Shown: positions 34,397-46,059 of the stretch, one piece after another
Position numbering within the stretch: position 1 is the first letter of the stretch
Layout: the number at the start of each line of letters is the position of its first letter
NCBI GenBank assembly: GCA_038373865.1
Contig: JAXGGA010002337.1
Coordinates: forward strand, 60,709-124,708
Source of the DNA: Uloborus plumipes
Taxonomy: Eukaryota; Arthropoda; Arachnida; Araneae; Uloboridae
Direction of reading: 5' to 3'
DNA length: 64,000 nucleotides
Notes under the pieces: model-generated
What the model was told of the DNA's origin: nothing
The model's database searches: none
Seen by the model: the letters and a program-made list of their open reading frames with translations, nothing else
Position numbers and translations under genes: made by a program

Positions 34397-34826
34397 CACC
34401 TGCATTGGAAATAATAAAATATTTTTTTCAGTTGGGAAAAATTTTAAACGATTTGTGAATTTCAGAAAATAAGCATATCGTTAAATTCGAGGTCTTATAG
34501 GAAAAAGATTTTTCCTGGGCTCCAAAATGTGATAATTCTCTTTTAATATCTTAAGAACAATGGCATATGTGTGCCTTGCTAGTTGAGAGAAAAAAAAAAG
34601 AGTTAATAAATTATCGAGTACAAATAACTTGTAAGTTGTATATTTTCCATCTTATTGAACTTTTAGAATCAAAATGTTAAAGAAGAAAAATGTTTTAAAA
34701 AAATGCTGCAATAATAATAATAATAATTAAGCGATGTTTTGTTACATTTGTATTCGTGTTAACGGGTTTTTATTAAACTTTTACAACATTTTAAAAGAGA
34801 TTTCAAGCATGTATTATGTCTTACAG

Positions 34827-34970
34827 GTTTACCAGGATTTGAAGAAAGCCAATGTTGAAGGCCTAACAGTGTATAAAAAAAGTGATATCCCAGAGCATTA
34901 TCATTTCAAGAGACATAAGTTAGTGCAGCCCTTACTTCTAGTTGCTGATAAAGGTTACGTCATAAAAGCG
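34827..34970 (+). CDS. ENPP6-like: ENPP6-like, coding exon D
   Basis: Acceptor GTCTTACAG ends at 34826 and donor GTAAGA starts at 34971; both junctions are phase 0, 48 codons. It encodes VYQDLKKANVEGLTVYKKSD, IPEHYHFKRHKLVQPLLLVA and DKGYVIKA. The last two segments match the conserved NPP pattern IPxRxHY-x-n-RI-PLLLVADEGW that shapes the substrate pocket. The ATG at 34734 is in the intron. Confidence 0.93.
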
Positions 34971-35850
34971 GTAAGAAATTATCAAAAATAAATAAGTAAA
35001 TCACGGTTACGAACATAACAATCAAATTTTAAACACACATATTGACAATTTGGTTAACTAAAAATCTACGTTTTTTTTTCTCTTGTATAACTTATTCGAT
35101 GTTATCCTAAATTTTGGCGCGGATTCCTTGAGTACAAAAGTTAAGCAAAATGTCTAAAATTTGATTGTTACGTCTGTACAAACTTCATCTGTTTGACCTT
35201 AAAACAGATGATTAAATTTTTAAAATTAATAGTTTTAAACAAACACGTTATCATTTTAAAGGTAAAGAGTTGTATAATTTGAAATATTTTTCTAAAATTT
35301 GATAACTTTAGTTTTAAATAAGTTACAAGATGTGAAACTGAGGTCAAGATTTTCCAACCATATTTGAAGAATCTCAAAGAAACTTTTTCTCCAAAAATGT
35401 AAACTAATATTATGAATTACGATGAATAACCAAGTAAATATACAATACACAGCAGATAATGTTGAAAAAATGGGTTAAAATAAAATCCATTTTGTTTTGT
35501 AAAAAAATTTCCACGGGGCACATTAACTGTTTTACGTCCGACACCAAAATGCGCAAAATTTTACGTAATTTATTTACTCATTGATTTATTTTGTATTTTG
35601 AGCAATTTTAATCATTGTTTTACATCTTTTCAAAGGAGAAGTAAACTTCTTTGGAATGAAATGAATTTTGTATTTGTTACTGACCACTGCCGATATAGTT
35701 TCTTGCATTTGGCTTTCGCGTCCTAGAACAGTGAAAAGATTGTATAATATACCAGTGTATTTTCTAGAAATTGACGAACCGCTAATGTGTACAAATTGTT
35801 TGCTGAGAAATTTAACTCGTTTCGTAACTAAATTTATTATTGTTTTTCAG
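34971..35850. other. Intron D
   Basis: 880 bp, AT-rich. It contains the CTGTTTTACGTCCGACACC word (about 35529) shared with 7410 and otherwise nothing recognised. Confidence 0.6.
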
Positions 35851-35965
35851 CTTTCAGATCCTAGAAGAATGAAGCCTTTTGCGGAAAGAATATTTAAAGG
35901 CTATCATGGATATGATCCCTATAAAGTGAAGGACATGAGAACTATATTTTATGCAAGAGGACCTT
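35851..35965 (+). CDS. ENPP6-like: ENPP6-like, coding exon E (GYHGYDP metal site)
   Basis: Acceptor TGTTTTTCAG ends at 35850 and donor GTAAGA starts at 35966; entry phase 0, exit phase 1. It encodes LSDPRRMKPFAERIFKGYHG then YDPYKVKDMRTIFYARGP. The His of GYHGYDP is the last zinc ligand of the family, and DMR-IF-A-GP is the conserved segment that follows. The split codon at the donor (T, then CT from the next exon) gives the Ser of GPSF. Confidence 0.93.
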
Positions 35966-37100
35966 GTAAGAGTTACCTCAATATTAAACCTAAGTTATAT
36001 CAGAACACGCATCTAACAATTTAACACTCATCTAACAACTCGTCAAATAATCATTTAGCAATTAGCTATTGCAGGGATTCATATCTCTCCAAGATCGCCC
36101 CCCTCTCAAATACCACGAACCCCTTAAAAACGAGAGCCCATAAAAGAGAAAAATATCCGTCTTAACATGTCAATAGTACAACAATATGCGCTATACCTCC
36201 CCCCCTCCTTATTGAGGACCCCTAGCTATTGCATGCCACAAAAGTCCTAATAATAAAGAAAACCTAACCAGTCAAATTTCGCAGTTTTTGGTGAGACATA
36301 ATGAACCACAAATGTGATTGGTTAAGTAACGGTCACTCTCAAGATAAGAATGAACTTCGCTAAATAGCTGTGATTTTCTCTTGTATTAATTAGAATGTAA
36401 TCAAAAATGTAATTCAAAGAAAGAACAGAAATTAAGTTAATTATTTCCTTATTTCTTTTTTTTGACATGTCCATTTTACTGTTTGTCAGGTTTATGACTA
36501 TTTTATAATTCAATTTTGTTCATTTTAATTGCGAATTTGTTTCAGAAATAATGATTAATGCTTGTTCATTCATCTGATTTTGTTAAAAACATTTCAACAC
36601 ATGTAATTGAAACATAACATTGAAAACAATAGTAAAATAAATCGCTAAATTAATGTTACTAAAGCACAAATTTGCCAAAATATATTTCATGCACTTGTTG
36701 TGGAACACCTACTTTAATTAAGGGATCTTTTTAAATTTCGATTTATCGTTTCCTGCTTTTATCAAAATGCTTTACCTCTCGGCCAGAACAATAATTTTAA
36801 TGCTAAAAAAATATATAATGATGCATTTTTTTTTCATCTTAAATTAGCATTGATATCAGAAATTCAAAAACTTTACCTTTCTTAGCTACATTTTTGAGGT
36901 GCCCTGCCTTCTTTTCTCCAAGTCTCGACTCAGCCACCCCTGAAATGATATGTCTGCGTACGCCACTGCCGTGATTATTATACCAATTCCGTTCAGTTCT
37001 ATAAAGTTTTCGTAGTTGATTGGCTTAAATGATTGGCTTAAATTGTTGAAAACTATGTTTTACCACCACATTCGAAGTTAGCATAAAATATTTCTGTGCT
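35966..37100. other. Intron E, first part
   Basis: No gene. A possible transposon end lies at about 36948-36968, reading GCAGTGGCGTACGCAGACAT on the minus strand, a word common at hAT-type termini; its partner was not found. Confidence 0.4.
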
Positions 37101-37104
37101 TTAA

Positions 37105-37524
37105 CCCTTTAAGCAGTTTGCCCGTACAGTGTACGTGCTACCCGAAATTGGCCTCATCTGGTTTGCCTGTCCGGCGTACGGGCATCGATATTTTCAGATT
37201 TAATTTTCTGGTTTGCCCGAACTGTTTGGAAAATTGTAAACCTCAAAATTCACAGTAAGTGTGAGAGAAATTTTTGCGTAATTTGTAAACCATTCTTTAC
37301 TGCATGTAGAATGTACTTGAAAAAAAAAAAAAAACATTTCGGGGTTTTGTGACCAAAATTGTAAAATAAAAAATGTTGTAAAAGCATTGAAAACGAAAAA
37401 AAAAAAAAATAATAATAAATTCTTATTATTCTCATTCTGTTAAGTTTGGTACTTAACTATATGCAATAAAAGAATATGCCTTTTTTGGAAGCATTTCTGG
37501 TAAAATAATTGACCGCTTAAAGGG
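37105..37524. mobile_element. piggyBac-like MITE
   Basis: CCCTTTAAGC at 37105 is mirrored by GCTTAAAGGG ending at 37524, and TTAA flanks both ends (37101-37104 and 37525-37528). TTAA duplications with CCC/GGG termini are the piggyBac signature. Inside, GCCCGTACAGTGTACG and GTCCGGCGTACGGGC form short hairpins; there is no transposase in 420 bp. Confidence 0.8.
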
Positions 37525-37528
37525 TTAA

Positions 37529-38578
37529 AGTACATTAATTTTCTTTTTAAAGGAACTTTTTTCCCCATAAGAAATTATATGAGGGGGGGGGGGGGGCTTT
37601 TTACTTTTCAAGGCAACTTCCAAATACTATTTATGTATCCATTCGTGGTTGTAAGCAGTCTATAACCATTCTCCTCTACACTTTCAGAAAGTTTTTCAAT
37701 ATGACAATATTATCAGTGCAGTATTTTAACAGTGTTTAACTTCTAACTGAACGTGGTCCAAAGCTGTTAAAGTGAAGAATTTTGATGCTCTGTGAGTCTG
37801 AAAAAGGTATAAAAAATGAAATCATGTTTGCCACGAGTACCGAAGTAATTAATGTAAACGGATAAGCTATTACTGTCATTTTACTTGGATTGCTCTTTGA
37901 AGAGCACGTTTGAAATATTGAGGCACAACCCTTCATTTCTTACCAAATAAAAATCATAGTTTTTTTACATTCCAGTACTTTACCAAAGAAAGACTTTTTT
38001 GTAATAGCCACGAATTCGGAATTTATTTGCAAAACAATCACAATTAACAACCGCGGTAAAGCGTCCCTGCCAAGCCGTCATTTCGAATTTTTCTAGAGGG
38101 GGGAAGAAGGGTACTCAATGTAAATTATCTTAAAAAACAGTCTAAACCACGCCCACTAATTTGAAAATGCATTGGTTTTCCAAAATCAGAAGGGGGGAGG
38201 CAATTGTCCCCCTCCTTTCCCTGATTGCCCAAACGACGGGCCTGGTACTAGCTATAAAATCAGTCAAGAGTTGCATCCAACTCTTTATCATTCAGTCTCG
38301 TTGTGTAGTTTGGAATAAACTGAGCGCTTATAATGGTTGTCTGCGAGAGCCTACAGGGGGTATCCCATATAGGGAAATTCATTCAAATGAAGTCCCTATT
38401 AAGCCGCAACGCCAACTTTTTATTCAACTAAATTCCAGAAATAGTTTATCACACGAATGTTTTCTGGCCGAAGTTGACTGGAGAGTAGAAGTTGAGGTTG
38501 AATTGGGGGTTTCCAATGTATGATGTTGCATCAGTTAATTCCTTTACCCAACTCCACTAATGTATGAATTGTTTTTAG
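37529..38578. other. Intron E, last part
   Basis: No gene. It has a poly-G run (about 37583-37595) and a CCCTCCTTTCCCTGATTGCC stretch (38210) that may be an old transposon end. Confidence 0.45.
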
Positions 38579-38946
38579 CTTTTAAAAGAGGATTCGTGTC
38601 ACAACCGTTAGAAATGGTCGACATCTACGAAGCGATCTGCCGTTCCATGGGCATGGAACCTTTGAAAAATAACGGATCTTGGGAGCGAACACGCACTCTG
38701 TTGACCGGGAATGCCCTGAGAGCAGAAACTCTTGTTGGCCCAGATAAAAAGTCAAAAGTGGTTCCGCACAGCAAAAGCAAGAGCACAAAAGGCAAGAAAA
38801 AGAATGTCTTCAAGGGGAAGAGAAAGAATAATTCCGGAGGAACTTCACTTCAACCAAATTGGAATTCGATCGCCTTCTTTTTTGCCCTTGTTTTCTCCTC
38901 GAAGTTGAGTCAGATGTACTTTCGTAGCTACTGCCATCGACATTAG
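38579..38946 (+). CDS. ENPP6-like: ENPP6-like, last coding exon (C-terminus)
   Basis: Acceptor TTGTTTTTAG ends at 38578; entry phase 1; stop TAG at 38944-38946. It encodes 121 full codons after the split Ser: FKRGFVSQPLEMVDIYEAIC, RSMGMEPLKNNGSWERTRTL and LTG, which close the NPP catalytic fold with the NNGSW signature. A Lys/Ser-rich stretch of about 40 residues follows (KKSKVVPHSKSKSTKGKKKN), then a short hydrophobic run (IAFFFALVF) and a polar 16-residue tail. ENPP6 is GPI-anchored through a C-terminal hydrophobic signal. Here the run is short and followed by polar residues, so a GPI signal is possible but not clear. The upstream ATG at 38560 is intronic. Confidence 0.92.
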
Positions 38947-39642
38947 ACATCGAAACTCATGTTGCGTACGACGAATTTCATAGGACATGATTCAGTGGTT
39001 TTGTGATTTACGCTGCAAGGTAGTCTTTCATAAAAAATGTCACGAACCTTCCAGGACATCGCAAGGTTTTTTTGTACTTACGTACGATAAAAAAATTCTG
39101 TCGACTATTTTCGTCACAATTAAAATTACGCCCAACCCGGAATTAAAATCATAAAATCTCGCCAAAAATCCTCAGCCGAAAGTTTTCTCAAATAAGCAGA
39201 GCAAGTTTTGTGACTCCCTTATTGGCAGGCTATATCCCTTTTGGCGTAAGTTTTGGTTGGATGAAAATGGCTGACAGAAAAATGCGTAAGTACCGATTGT
39301 TATCTGCATTTTAAAACCAACATTTTTCATTTCATGTCATTGTTTTTTGGTGCGCGTTTTGTTGCATAGTGTGTCACTTTCATTTTCTGAAACACATTTT
39401 TTTACTTCATCAACATGCTACATCGAGAAATGTGAGGAATCAAATAGATATTTTCCGTTTCAGTCTGATTAATTGCAGAAATACTGTAAAGAAATAACCT
39501 TCGCAACAACAGAAGGAGCATTAGTTTGCATCAATGACTTTTTTCCTACTTTGCTTTACAAAGGCAAAAAAAAAAAAAAAAAAAAGGATAGAGAAGATTT
39601 TACTGTAAGAGATATATCGTGCCTTAAATGTTAAAAAAATTG

Positions 39643-39648
39643 AATAAA
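39643..39648 (+). promoter_or_regulatory. Candidate polyadenylation signal AATAAA
   Basis: AATAAA occurs about 700 bp after the stop codon, followed within 30 bp by a T-rich tract. AT-rich DNA makes chance matches common. Confidence 0.22.
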
Positions 39649-40579
39649 TATTCTCCTTTTCAAAACAATATTGATGCAGTACAAATTTCAGAGACATTTC
39701 ATTGTTTTTTTTTCGTCTTACGTTTCAGCATTTTTTATCCAAGAAGCGTTCTGTTCTTAATATGTACGATGTATTCAAATTACATTGACGTCAAAATACT
39801 TCAATAATCATTTTCGACAAAATTTTCAATATTTCAAATGCATTGGAACCCTGTTTGCATCAGTTGATTCCTTTACCAAAAATTACCACCTCTCAATCTC
39901 AATACACCTTGGAATCGGTTGTGCAATCATGTCTTCCTTTATTCTAAGAAATACACTCCATGACAAAAAATAAAATCGACGCACCTAGGAGTAGTCCGAA
40001 GGAAAGGAAATTTTGCACACCTGGAGAACATTGTTGATACAAAAAACTGAAAACAAAATGAAAGCGAAATGATCTTTTATTATAGCAATGGTCTAATCAA
40101 GAGGTCAACTATCAGTTAGGCGTAACTGCTAGGTTCAAATTTTAATTAATTCGTCATTCCCTCGCCAGTGTGAAAATTTAGTGAGAGAATAATGCTTCAG
40201 CACTGACTGTTCAATAAATAAGTAAATAAATAAATAATAACTATTTTTTTTAATAATATCAGAGCTGGCATAATGCTTCCTGCAGGGGGGAAAATCCAAA
40301 TGATCTTTATAAGAAATATTCGTCATTATGAAAGAATCGGCGTAAAACTTACAAGTCTAAACCAGTTTATGAAAAAAACCGAGCCTCACAACTTTTTCCC
40401 CAGAACTACAAAAGTTATTATTATGAATTTTGTTATATTAGGTTATACCTCTTTGATTTGAACTTGAACTGTAATTTTTAGCATTAAAATACCCTATACT
40501 CTGATAATTAGTCATTCCCTCATGATATGTGTCTTTCTCAGATTTTTTTTAGTTTTTTAATAATTTATAGGTTTAAATG

Positions 40580-40660
40580 CAGTCGTCTCGATAATTCGAA
40601 GTCTCAAGGGACCGGCTAAAAGTTTCGAGTAATTGATAGTTCAAGTTAAATGAAGTTTTT
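40580..40660. mobile_element. Isolated Tigger/pogo-like terminus
   Basis: CAGTCGTCTCGATAATTCGA followed by AGTCTCAAGGGACCGG and TTTCGAGTAATTGATAGTTC matches the style of Tigger-type terminal repeats. No partner end or transposase was found nearby. Confidence 0.38.
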
Positions 40661-40892
40661 GGAAGCTACTCTAGAGTTTGAGATCCATGAAAACTGCATG
40701 GTAAAAGTATAATCATTTGAGAAGATCACCACCCGACCCTCTCTGATTTTGATGAAAAAAAAAAAAAAAAATGGGCGTACATATGAAGCTTGCATGAAGC
40801 TATGCTAAATTATAGCTCAAAAGTCATATGGTTCAGCCAATATGAATTGCTTTTTGGAAAGGTTTCTTTTTTCGTGTCGTGAATGAAATGAC

Positions 40893-43222
40893 TAAATCGT
40901 CGAGTTTGTGCTTCCATTGCTCACGACATAAGATGATTACCAGACTCCAAATTGGTGATTCTGATCACTGTTTAGGGTAGAATAGCCTACTTTTGTAATA
41001 AAAGCTCACTGCACAGTAGAATTTTGATATTTTGGTACCAACGTTGGTAAAAATTTTCATTTTGGCAATTCCGACCATACGTCATTAACTTGTATCTGCT
41101 GAAAAAATGACTTTGAAACTAATTCTTTCCTCGTTTGTAGCCTGTCAGTATGCCCGAAAGGTATGCAAGTGGCATCGTGATAGCTCAAATGTTGTTGAAC
41201 TATCTAAGTTGAAATTCCAGTCAATTATTATTTCTTCAATTTGGTCTCACTTTCAAAATTCAATATCTCAAAAGGGTCATCTTGAATTTGGTATTTCTTC
41301 GCATCAATGGAAAGAGCATACTTTTCTTAAATAGAAAACGTTTGTTTTATTTTTGAGACAAACCAGTTTAAAAGGGATATTGCAGATCAAAAGCAAGTAC
41401 GTCATGCCATGGGAAATCAAAGAAAAGAAAACATAAACCTTAAAATTTAATGTCAATTAGTTCTATTAAAATTTACAGAAGCTATTGTACTTATATTTTG
41501 AAGAAAAAAAAACTTTTTTAGATACTTTTGAGCGTTAATTTTTGTGTATGCCCTCGTTAAGAACTTATTATTAAATTTTTCTTGCTTCTATAAGAGCTTG
41601 ACTATTTTCCTAGACGTTATTCTAAAGCTTTTGGAATATAATATCAGATGATATGTCACTTGGCAAGGTTATGGATCATTAATATTTCAAGGTTACAAAA
41701 AGCTTTTTTTTTTCAAAAAGAAAAAGAAGAAGAAAAAAACAATAATTGAAAAAAATGAAATTGAAAAAAAAAAAATAATTGAAAAAAAAAAGAAAAAAAA
41801 AACAATAATTGAAAAAAAAAAAAAAAAAAAAAAAAAAACAAGTTATGTGGTCTATAAGTTACAAACTATTCAGAATGGGACTGCAAAGACATCATTCTGA
41901 AAATCAATAATGAAAGTATTCGATAGAGCTGAATATTGCTGTTATTTCTATCATGTAACTTATGATAACAGTAATTGAAAATATGATTTAGTAAGTGAAA
42001 ATCCATTTCTTATTCTGACGAGAATGTGACTAGCTATTCTGTCTGTTATTGTAATCGGCCCATAATGAAAAAATGATGAAAAATGTGTTAATTGCAATCG
42101 CAGGTAAAATGAATATCTAGCTATAGTCTCGGCAGTATGAGAAATGGATTTTCAATTACTACTTTTCCTTTTTTCAATTACTGTTATTATAAATTACAAG
42201 GCAGAAATAATTGCAATATTCAGCTCTATCGAAAACTTTCATTATTGCTTTTCAGAATGATGTCTTTGCAGTCATCGTTTGTAACATATACACCATTATT
42301 TATTTATTTTCAATTACAGGTTTTTTTTTTTTTTTTTTGTTTCTTTTTCTGAAAAAAAGAATGCTATTTATGATCTTAAAATTTTAATGATCATTAACCT
42401 TGCCAAGTGACATATCCTCTGAAATTTTCTTCCAAGAGCGTTAAAACATGTTTAAGAAACGAACACAGCGACAAAAAATTAATTCTCTTTTTAAGAAACG
42501 AAATTTACTTTTGGCCATTTATTGAATTCTTACGGGGTTACACACAAAAACTAACGCTGAAAAATATCTAAAAAATATTTTTTTCATTAAAACAAAAGTA
42601 CAATAGCTCCTACAAATGTTAATAAATTAAATAAATTGTACTTTTAAGCTGTGCGCGCGTGTGTGTGTGCGTATGTGTGTGAGTGTTTTTCTTTGATTTC
42701 GCATGGAATGACGTATATGTTTTTGATCTGCAATATCCTTTTTAAACTGGTTTGTCTCAAAAATAAAACAAACGTTTTCTATTTAAGAAAAGTATGCTCT
42801 TTCCAATGATGCGAAGAAATATCAAATTCAAGATGACCCTTTTAAGATATTGCCCTTTGAAAATAAAATAGAATAAAACATTTTTTAACTGGAATTTCAA
42901 CTTGGATAATTCAAAAACTATTTCAGCTATCGAGATGCCGCTTGCATACCTTTCGGACATATTAACAGGCTAAAAAAGATGAATGTGAATTAGCTTCTGA
43001 AAGTCACTTTCTCAGTAGACACAAGCTGATGACGTATGGTTGAAATTTGACAAAATGTGACTTTTAACAAATTTTAGCAACAAATTGTCAAAATTCTACA
43101 GTGCAGTGAGCTTTTGTTACACAAGCTGGCTATTCTACCCTAAACAGTGATTAGAATCACTAAATTTGAGTCTAATAATCATCTTTGGACGCGAGCAATG
43201 GAAGCACAAACTCGACGATTTA
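40893..43222. repeat. 2.33-kb palindrome 3' of the gene
   Basis: The outer ends are AAATCGTCGAGTTTGTGCTT (40894) and its complement (ending about 43221). Paired inner landmarks are CACTGTTTAGGGTAGAATAG, AAAGCTCACTGCAC, CCATACGTCAT, CCGAAAGGTATGCAAG, CAAAGACATCATTCTGAAAA and TCGATAGAGCTGAATATTGC. Arms meet near 42065 with almost no loop. The A-rich block at 41700-41840 faces a T-rich block at about 42320-42350. No coding sequence is recognised, and the outer boundary is sharp. Confidence 0.93.
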
Positions 43223-43418
43223 CCTATACACCGATGGGGTGTATAGGAACAGCGGGGTGAATCGGAACAAAACTTCCGGATCATCCAAAGACTTTCTTCA
43301 TAAATATATCGTTGAGTATTTTTCGCAGACAATTTTCTCTTTAGAATTTAATATTATAAGAAGTAGGAAAGGAATTTTTTTGTCATTCTGGCAACACTAT
43401 TGGCTTCTGTGTAATAGG

Positions 43419-46059
43419 GTGTATCATGATAAACTTTTTTTGGAAATTCAAAATTTCAAGTTGATAAAAAGTTGTCACTATATTCACATAGTTACCCCCC
43501 AAAATTTTTTTGATATTAAAAAAATATTTAGGTCTGCCGTGATTAACTTGAAGTTTCAAATATGATGTTAAGTTTCAAAACGATGATTTTTTGAACAAAA
43601 AATGCATACACTATGTGTAAAGCAAAAATAATTATTTAAGTGCAAAAACGGATTAACTAAGGTGCAATCTACCAATAAAAGTTTATTAAAGATAAAATTT
43701 ACCTTTAAGGTCTCTAGGAATCGTTATGAAAAATCTGACATTTTTGCCAGTTCGTCGTATTTTTAGAATATTTACCCATCTTACAGAATAATTTCTAGTT
43801 TTGCTTAAAAATGACAAACATTGCAGTATAGAGCTTTGAGATAGTGAGATTGCTACTGTACAATTATTACAGTACAGTATTGCAGTCTGATTTCAAGGTC
43901 GTATAGCTTCCCCGTGACTTTGGAGAGAGCTGCCACGTACGAGCGTCGTGCAATTCTGCTTCCTCTCTCACCACTATTCAGTTTTGATTTCTTGGTCAGT
44001 CTGTTTTTCTGCAGTTCCTGTTTGTGATATTATTAGTATGTTAGGTGTTGATTTGTTGATTTATTGTTATGAGCAGAAACATTCACTCTAAATCTACTAT
44101 AAAAGCTACGGACATTCCAATAGTCGGCCATCTTCAAGTTTAAGTGATTCTAGATACAGTGTTAGTTACTGATTCCATTCAACGGGATTCAAGTGATGAC
44201 TCAAGTGTTTTAACTAGTAAAAATGTTTCATCAAAGGATAAAAAAGAAATTGTTAGTATTTCAGTAGTAAATCAATTCCTACCATTAGATCTGCTATCGT
44301 TTTCTAGAACATGTGATCGCAGAAGCATTTCAATAGAGCAGTAGCTCATTTAGAAAGTGTTCTTTTGCTGACTTTAAATGTTGTTACACCAAAAAATCAG
44401 AAAGCTGTAGTTGATAAATCGAAGGTTTTTCGTAAGCGTGTGAATTGCCGGCAGTATATTAATTCAACTCTCACCCCCTCCTCTCAACTCTTACCTAGTA
44501 TTGATGCTGCATGTCTTTCCCCGAACCACTGTCTTGAGTTACATACCAAGTAATTCTGAATTCAGTTCTTCCATCAAAGATATGTGCTCTTCCTTTATGT
44601 TTTTCCGAACAGATTTATCACGAACAATTTTTTTGACTACAGTTTCGTCTTTGGAACAGCAAAATAGAGAGTCGTTTTTTCTGAGGTAAGAGTGAATTTC
44701 TTTTTAATCCTCTGATGAAACATTTTTAATAGCTAAGACACTTGAGCTATCACTTGAACCCTGTTGAATGGAATCACTGTCACTAACAGTAAATTCAAGT
44801 TTCAAATCAGGAGTTTTGTTGGTCGCAGATTTCTGTTTATCTCGGATTGTAAATCCTTTTTTCCCTTTTGCTACGTGTTTTGAGTTTTATACTGCTTCAA
44901 TGCCTCCATTAATCATAAGCCTCATGTATCGCTGGTCATTCAAGAAGATATTTTCTAGCTGGCGAGCTTTCCTCAGAGCTTGACACAAACATTTTGCTAA
45001 ATCATTACATTTATATAAACAAGTATTGAAAAGACTATTTACAACGCCCGATCCGAAGTTTTCGAGTTATGTTTTACAGCTCTTGGCATTTTTTGTGTTA
45101 CACCCTGATGATTTTTTAAACTTTTTACATTTCCCATGCAGTTTTAAAATAATAAAACACTGTTGTTTATTGATGAAACAGGAATAGGAGCCCGCTTCCA
45201 ATTTTTTCTAGCTCAAGGGCCACTCGCATTACAATTACCTTTTTTTTCTGATTAATGACATCCTTTACATTGCAACGAATTTCTTACCCATTCGAAATAC
45301 CGTAGTACAACAACTTTAGGTTGTAGGTAAAGGTTAGGTAGTAGGTAAAACATTGCTAGCACTTATATCTAGAAGTTGGTCGACTACTTGAACGTCCGTA
45401 GCGTTTATTTTAGATTTAGAATGAGTGCTTCTGCTCATGACAATGTATCAACAAATCAACTTCAACATCTAACATACCAATGCCATCATAAACCAGAACT
45501 GCAAAGAAACAGACTGATCATGAAATCAAAACTGAGCCGGGCGAACTGAATAGTGGGGAGAGGAGGAAGCAGAATCGCACGACGCTCTTACTTAAGTGGC
45601 AATTTTCTCCTAAGTCACGGGGAATCAAAACGACCTTGAAATCAGACTGCAATACTGTACTGCAACAAGTGTACAGTAGTAATATCGCTATTTCAAAGGT
45701 CTGTACTGCAATGTCTGTTCTTTTTGTGCAATATTAGAAATAATTCTGTAGGCTGGGCAACCCTCTTGTTCCTGGAGACATAAAAGTTACATTTTAGCTC
45801 TAATACATTTTTATTGATAGATTGCCCCATAAGTAGTCCATTTTTGCACTTGAATAATTATTTTTGCTTTACGCATAATTTGTGCATTTTTTCAAAAACT
45901 CATCGTTTTGACTAAAAACTTGAAACTTCAAGTTAATCCCGGCAGACCTTCATACTTTTCAATTTCAAAATAAACATTTTTGGTAATTATGTGAATATAA
46001 AAAAAACTTTTTATCAACATGAAAATTAGAATTGTCAGAAGAAAAATTTCGTGATACAC
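43419..46059. repeat. 2.6-kb inverted repeat
   Basis: The outer ends are GTGTATCATGA (43419) and the complement of GTGTATCACGA (ending 46059). Paired landmarks are GTTGATAAAAAG, GTCTGCCG with TTAACTTGAAGTTTCAA, AATAATTATTTAAGTGCAAA, GTATTGCAGTCTGATTTCAA, TCGTGCAATTCTGCTTCCTC and ATTCCATTCAACGGGATTCA (44173). The right arm has about 500 bp extra (44800-45390). A Ser/Asp-rich open frame at 44144-44344 is shared by both arms, but no family is recognised. Confidence 0.88.

Larger units (their letters stand above)
8338..38946 (+). other. ENPP6-like: ENPP6-like ectonucleotide pyrophosphatase/phosphodiesterase gene (5' incomplete)
   Basis: Six exons join without a frame conflict. Junction phases are 1 (into exon A), 1, 0, 0, 0 and 1, all introns are GT-AG, and the joined 1250 bp encode 415 codons plus stop. 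The order of motifs follows the alkaline-phosphatase-fold NPP family: GLYPESHG, WWNDAEPVWVTAEK, D-x3-H, SDHGM, QPLLLVADKGY, GYHGYDP, GPSF and NNGSW. The last motif, the choline-site-like aromatic patch and overall order fit ENPP6 better than ENPP1-3, which have somatomedin and nuclease-like domains. Family knowledge: ENPP6 is an extracellular, GPI-anchored, zinc-dependent glycerophosphocholine hydrolase. The exons with signal peptide, first Asp and nucleophile are not in the window. Substrate specificity in this species is inference. Confidence 0.88.
38947..40892. other. 3' flank of the ENPP6-like gene
   Basis: This is probable 3' UTR followed by unassigned AT-rich sequence with a poly-A run (39569-39586). 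No coding region is convincing. Confidence 0.5.
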
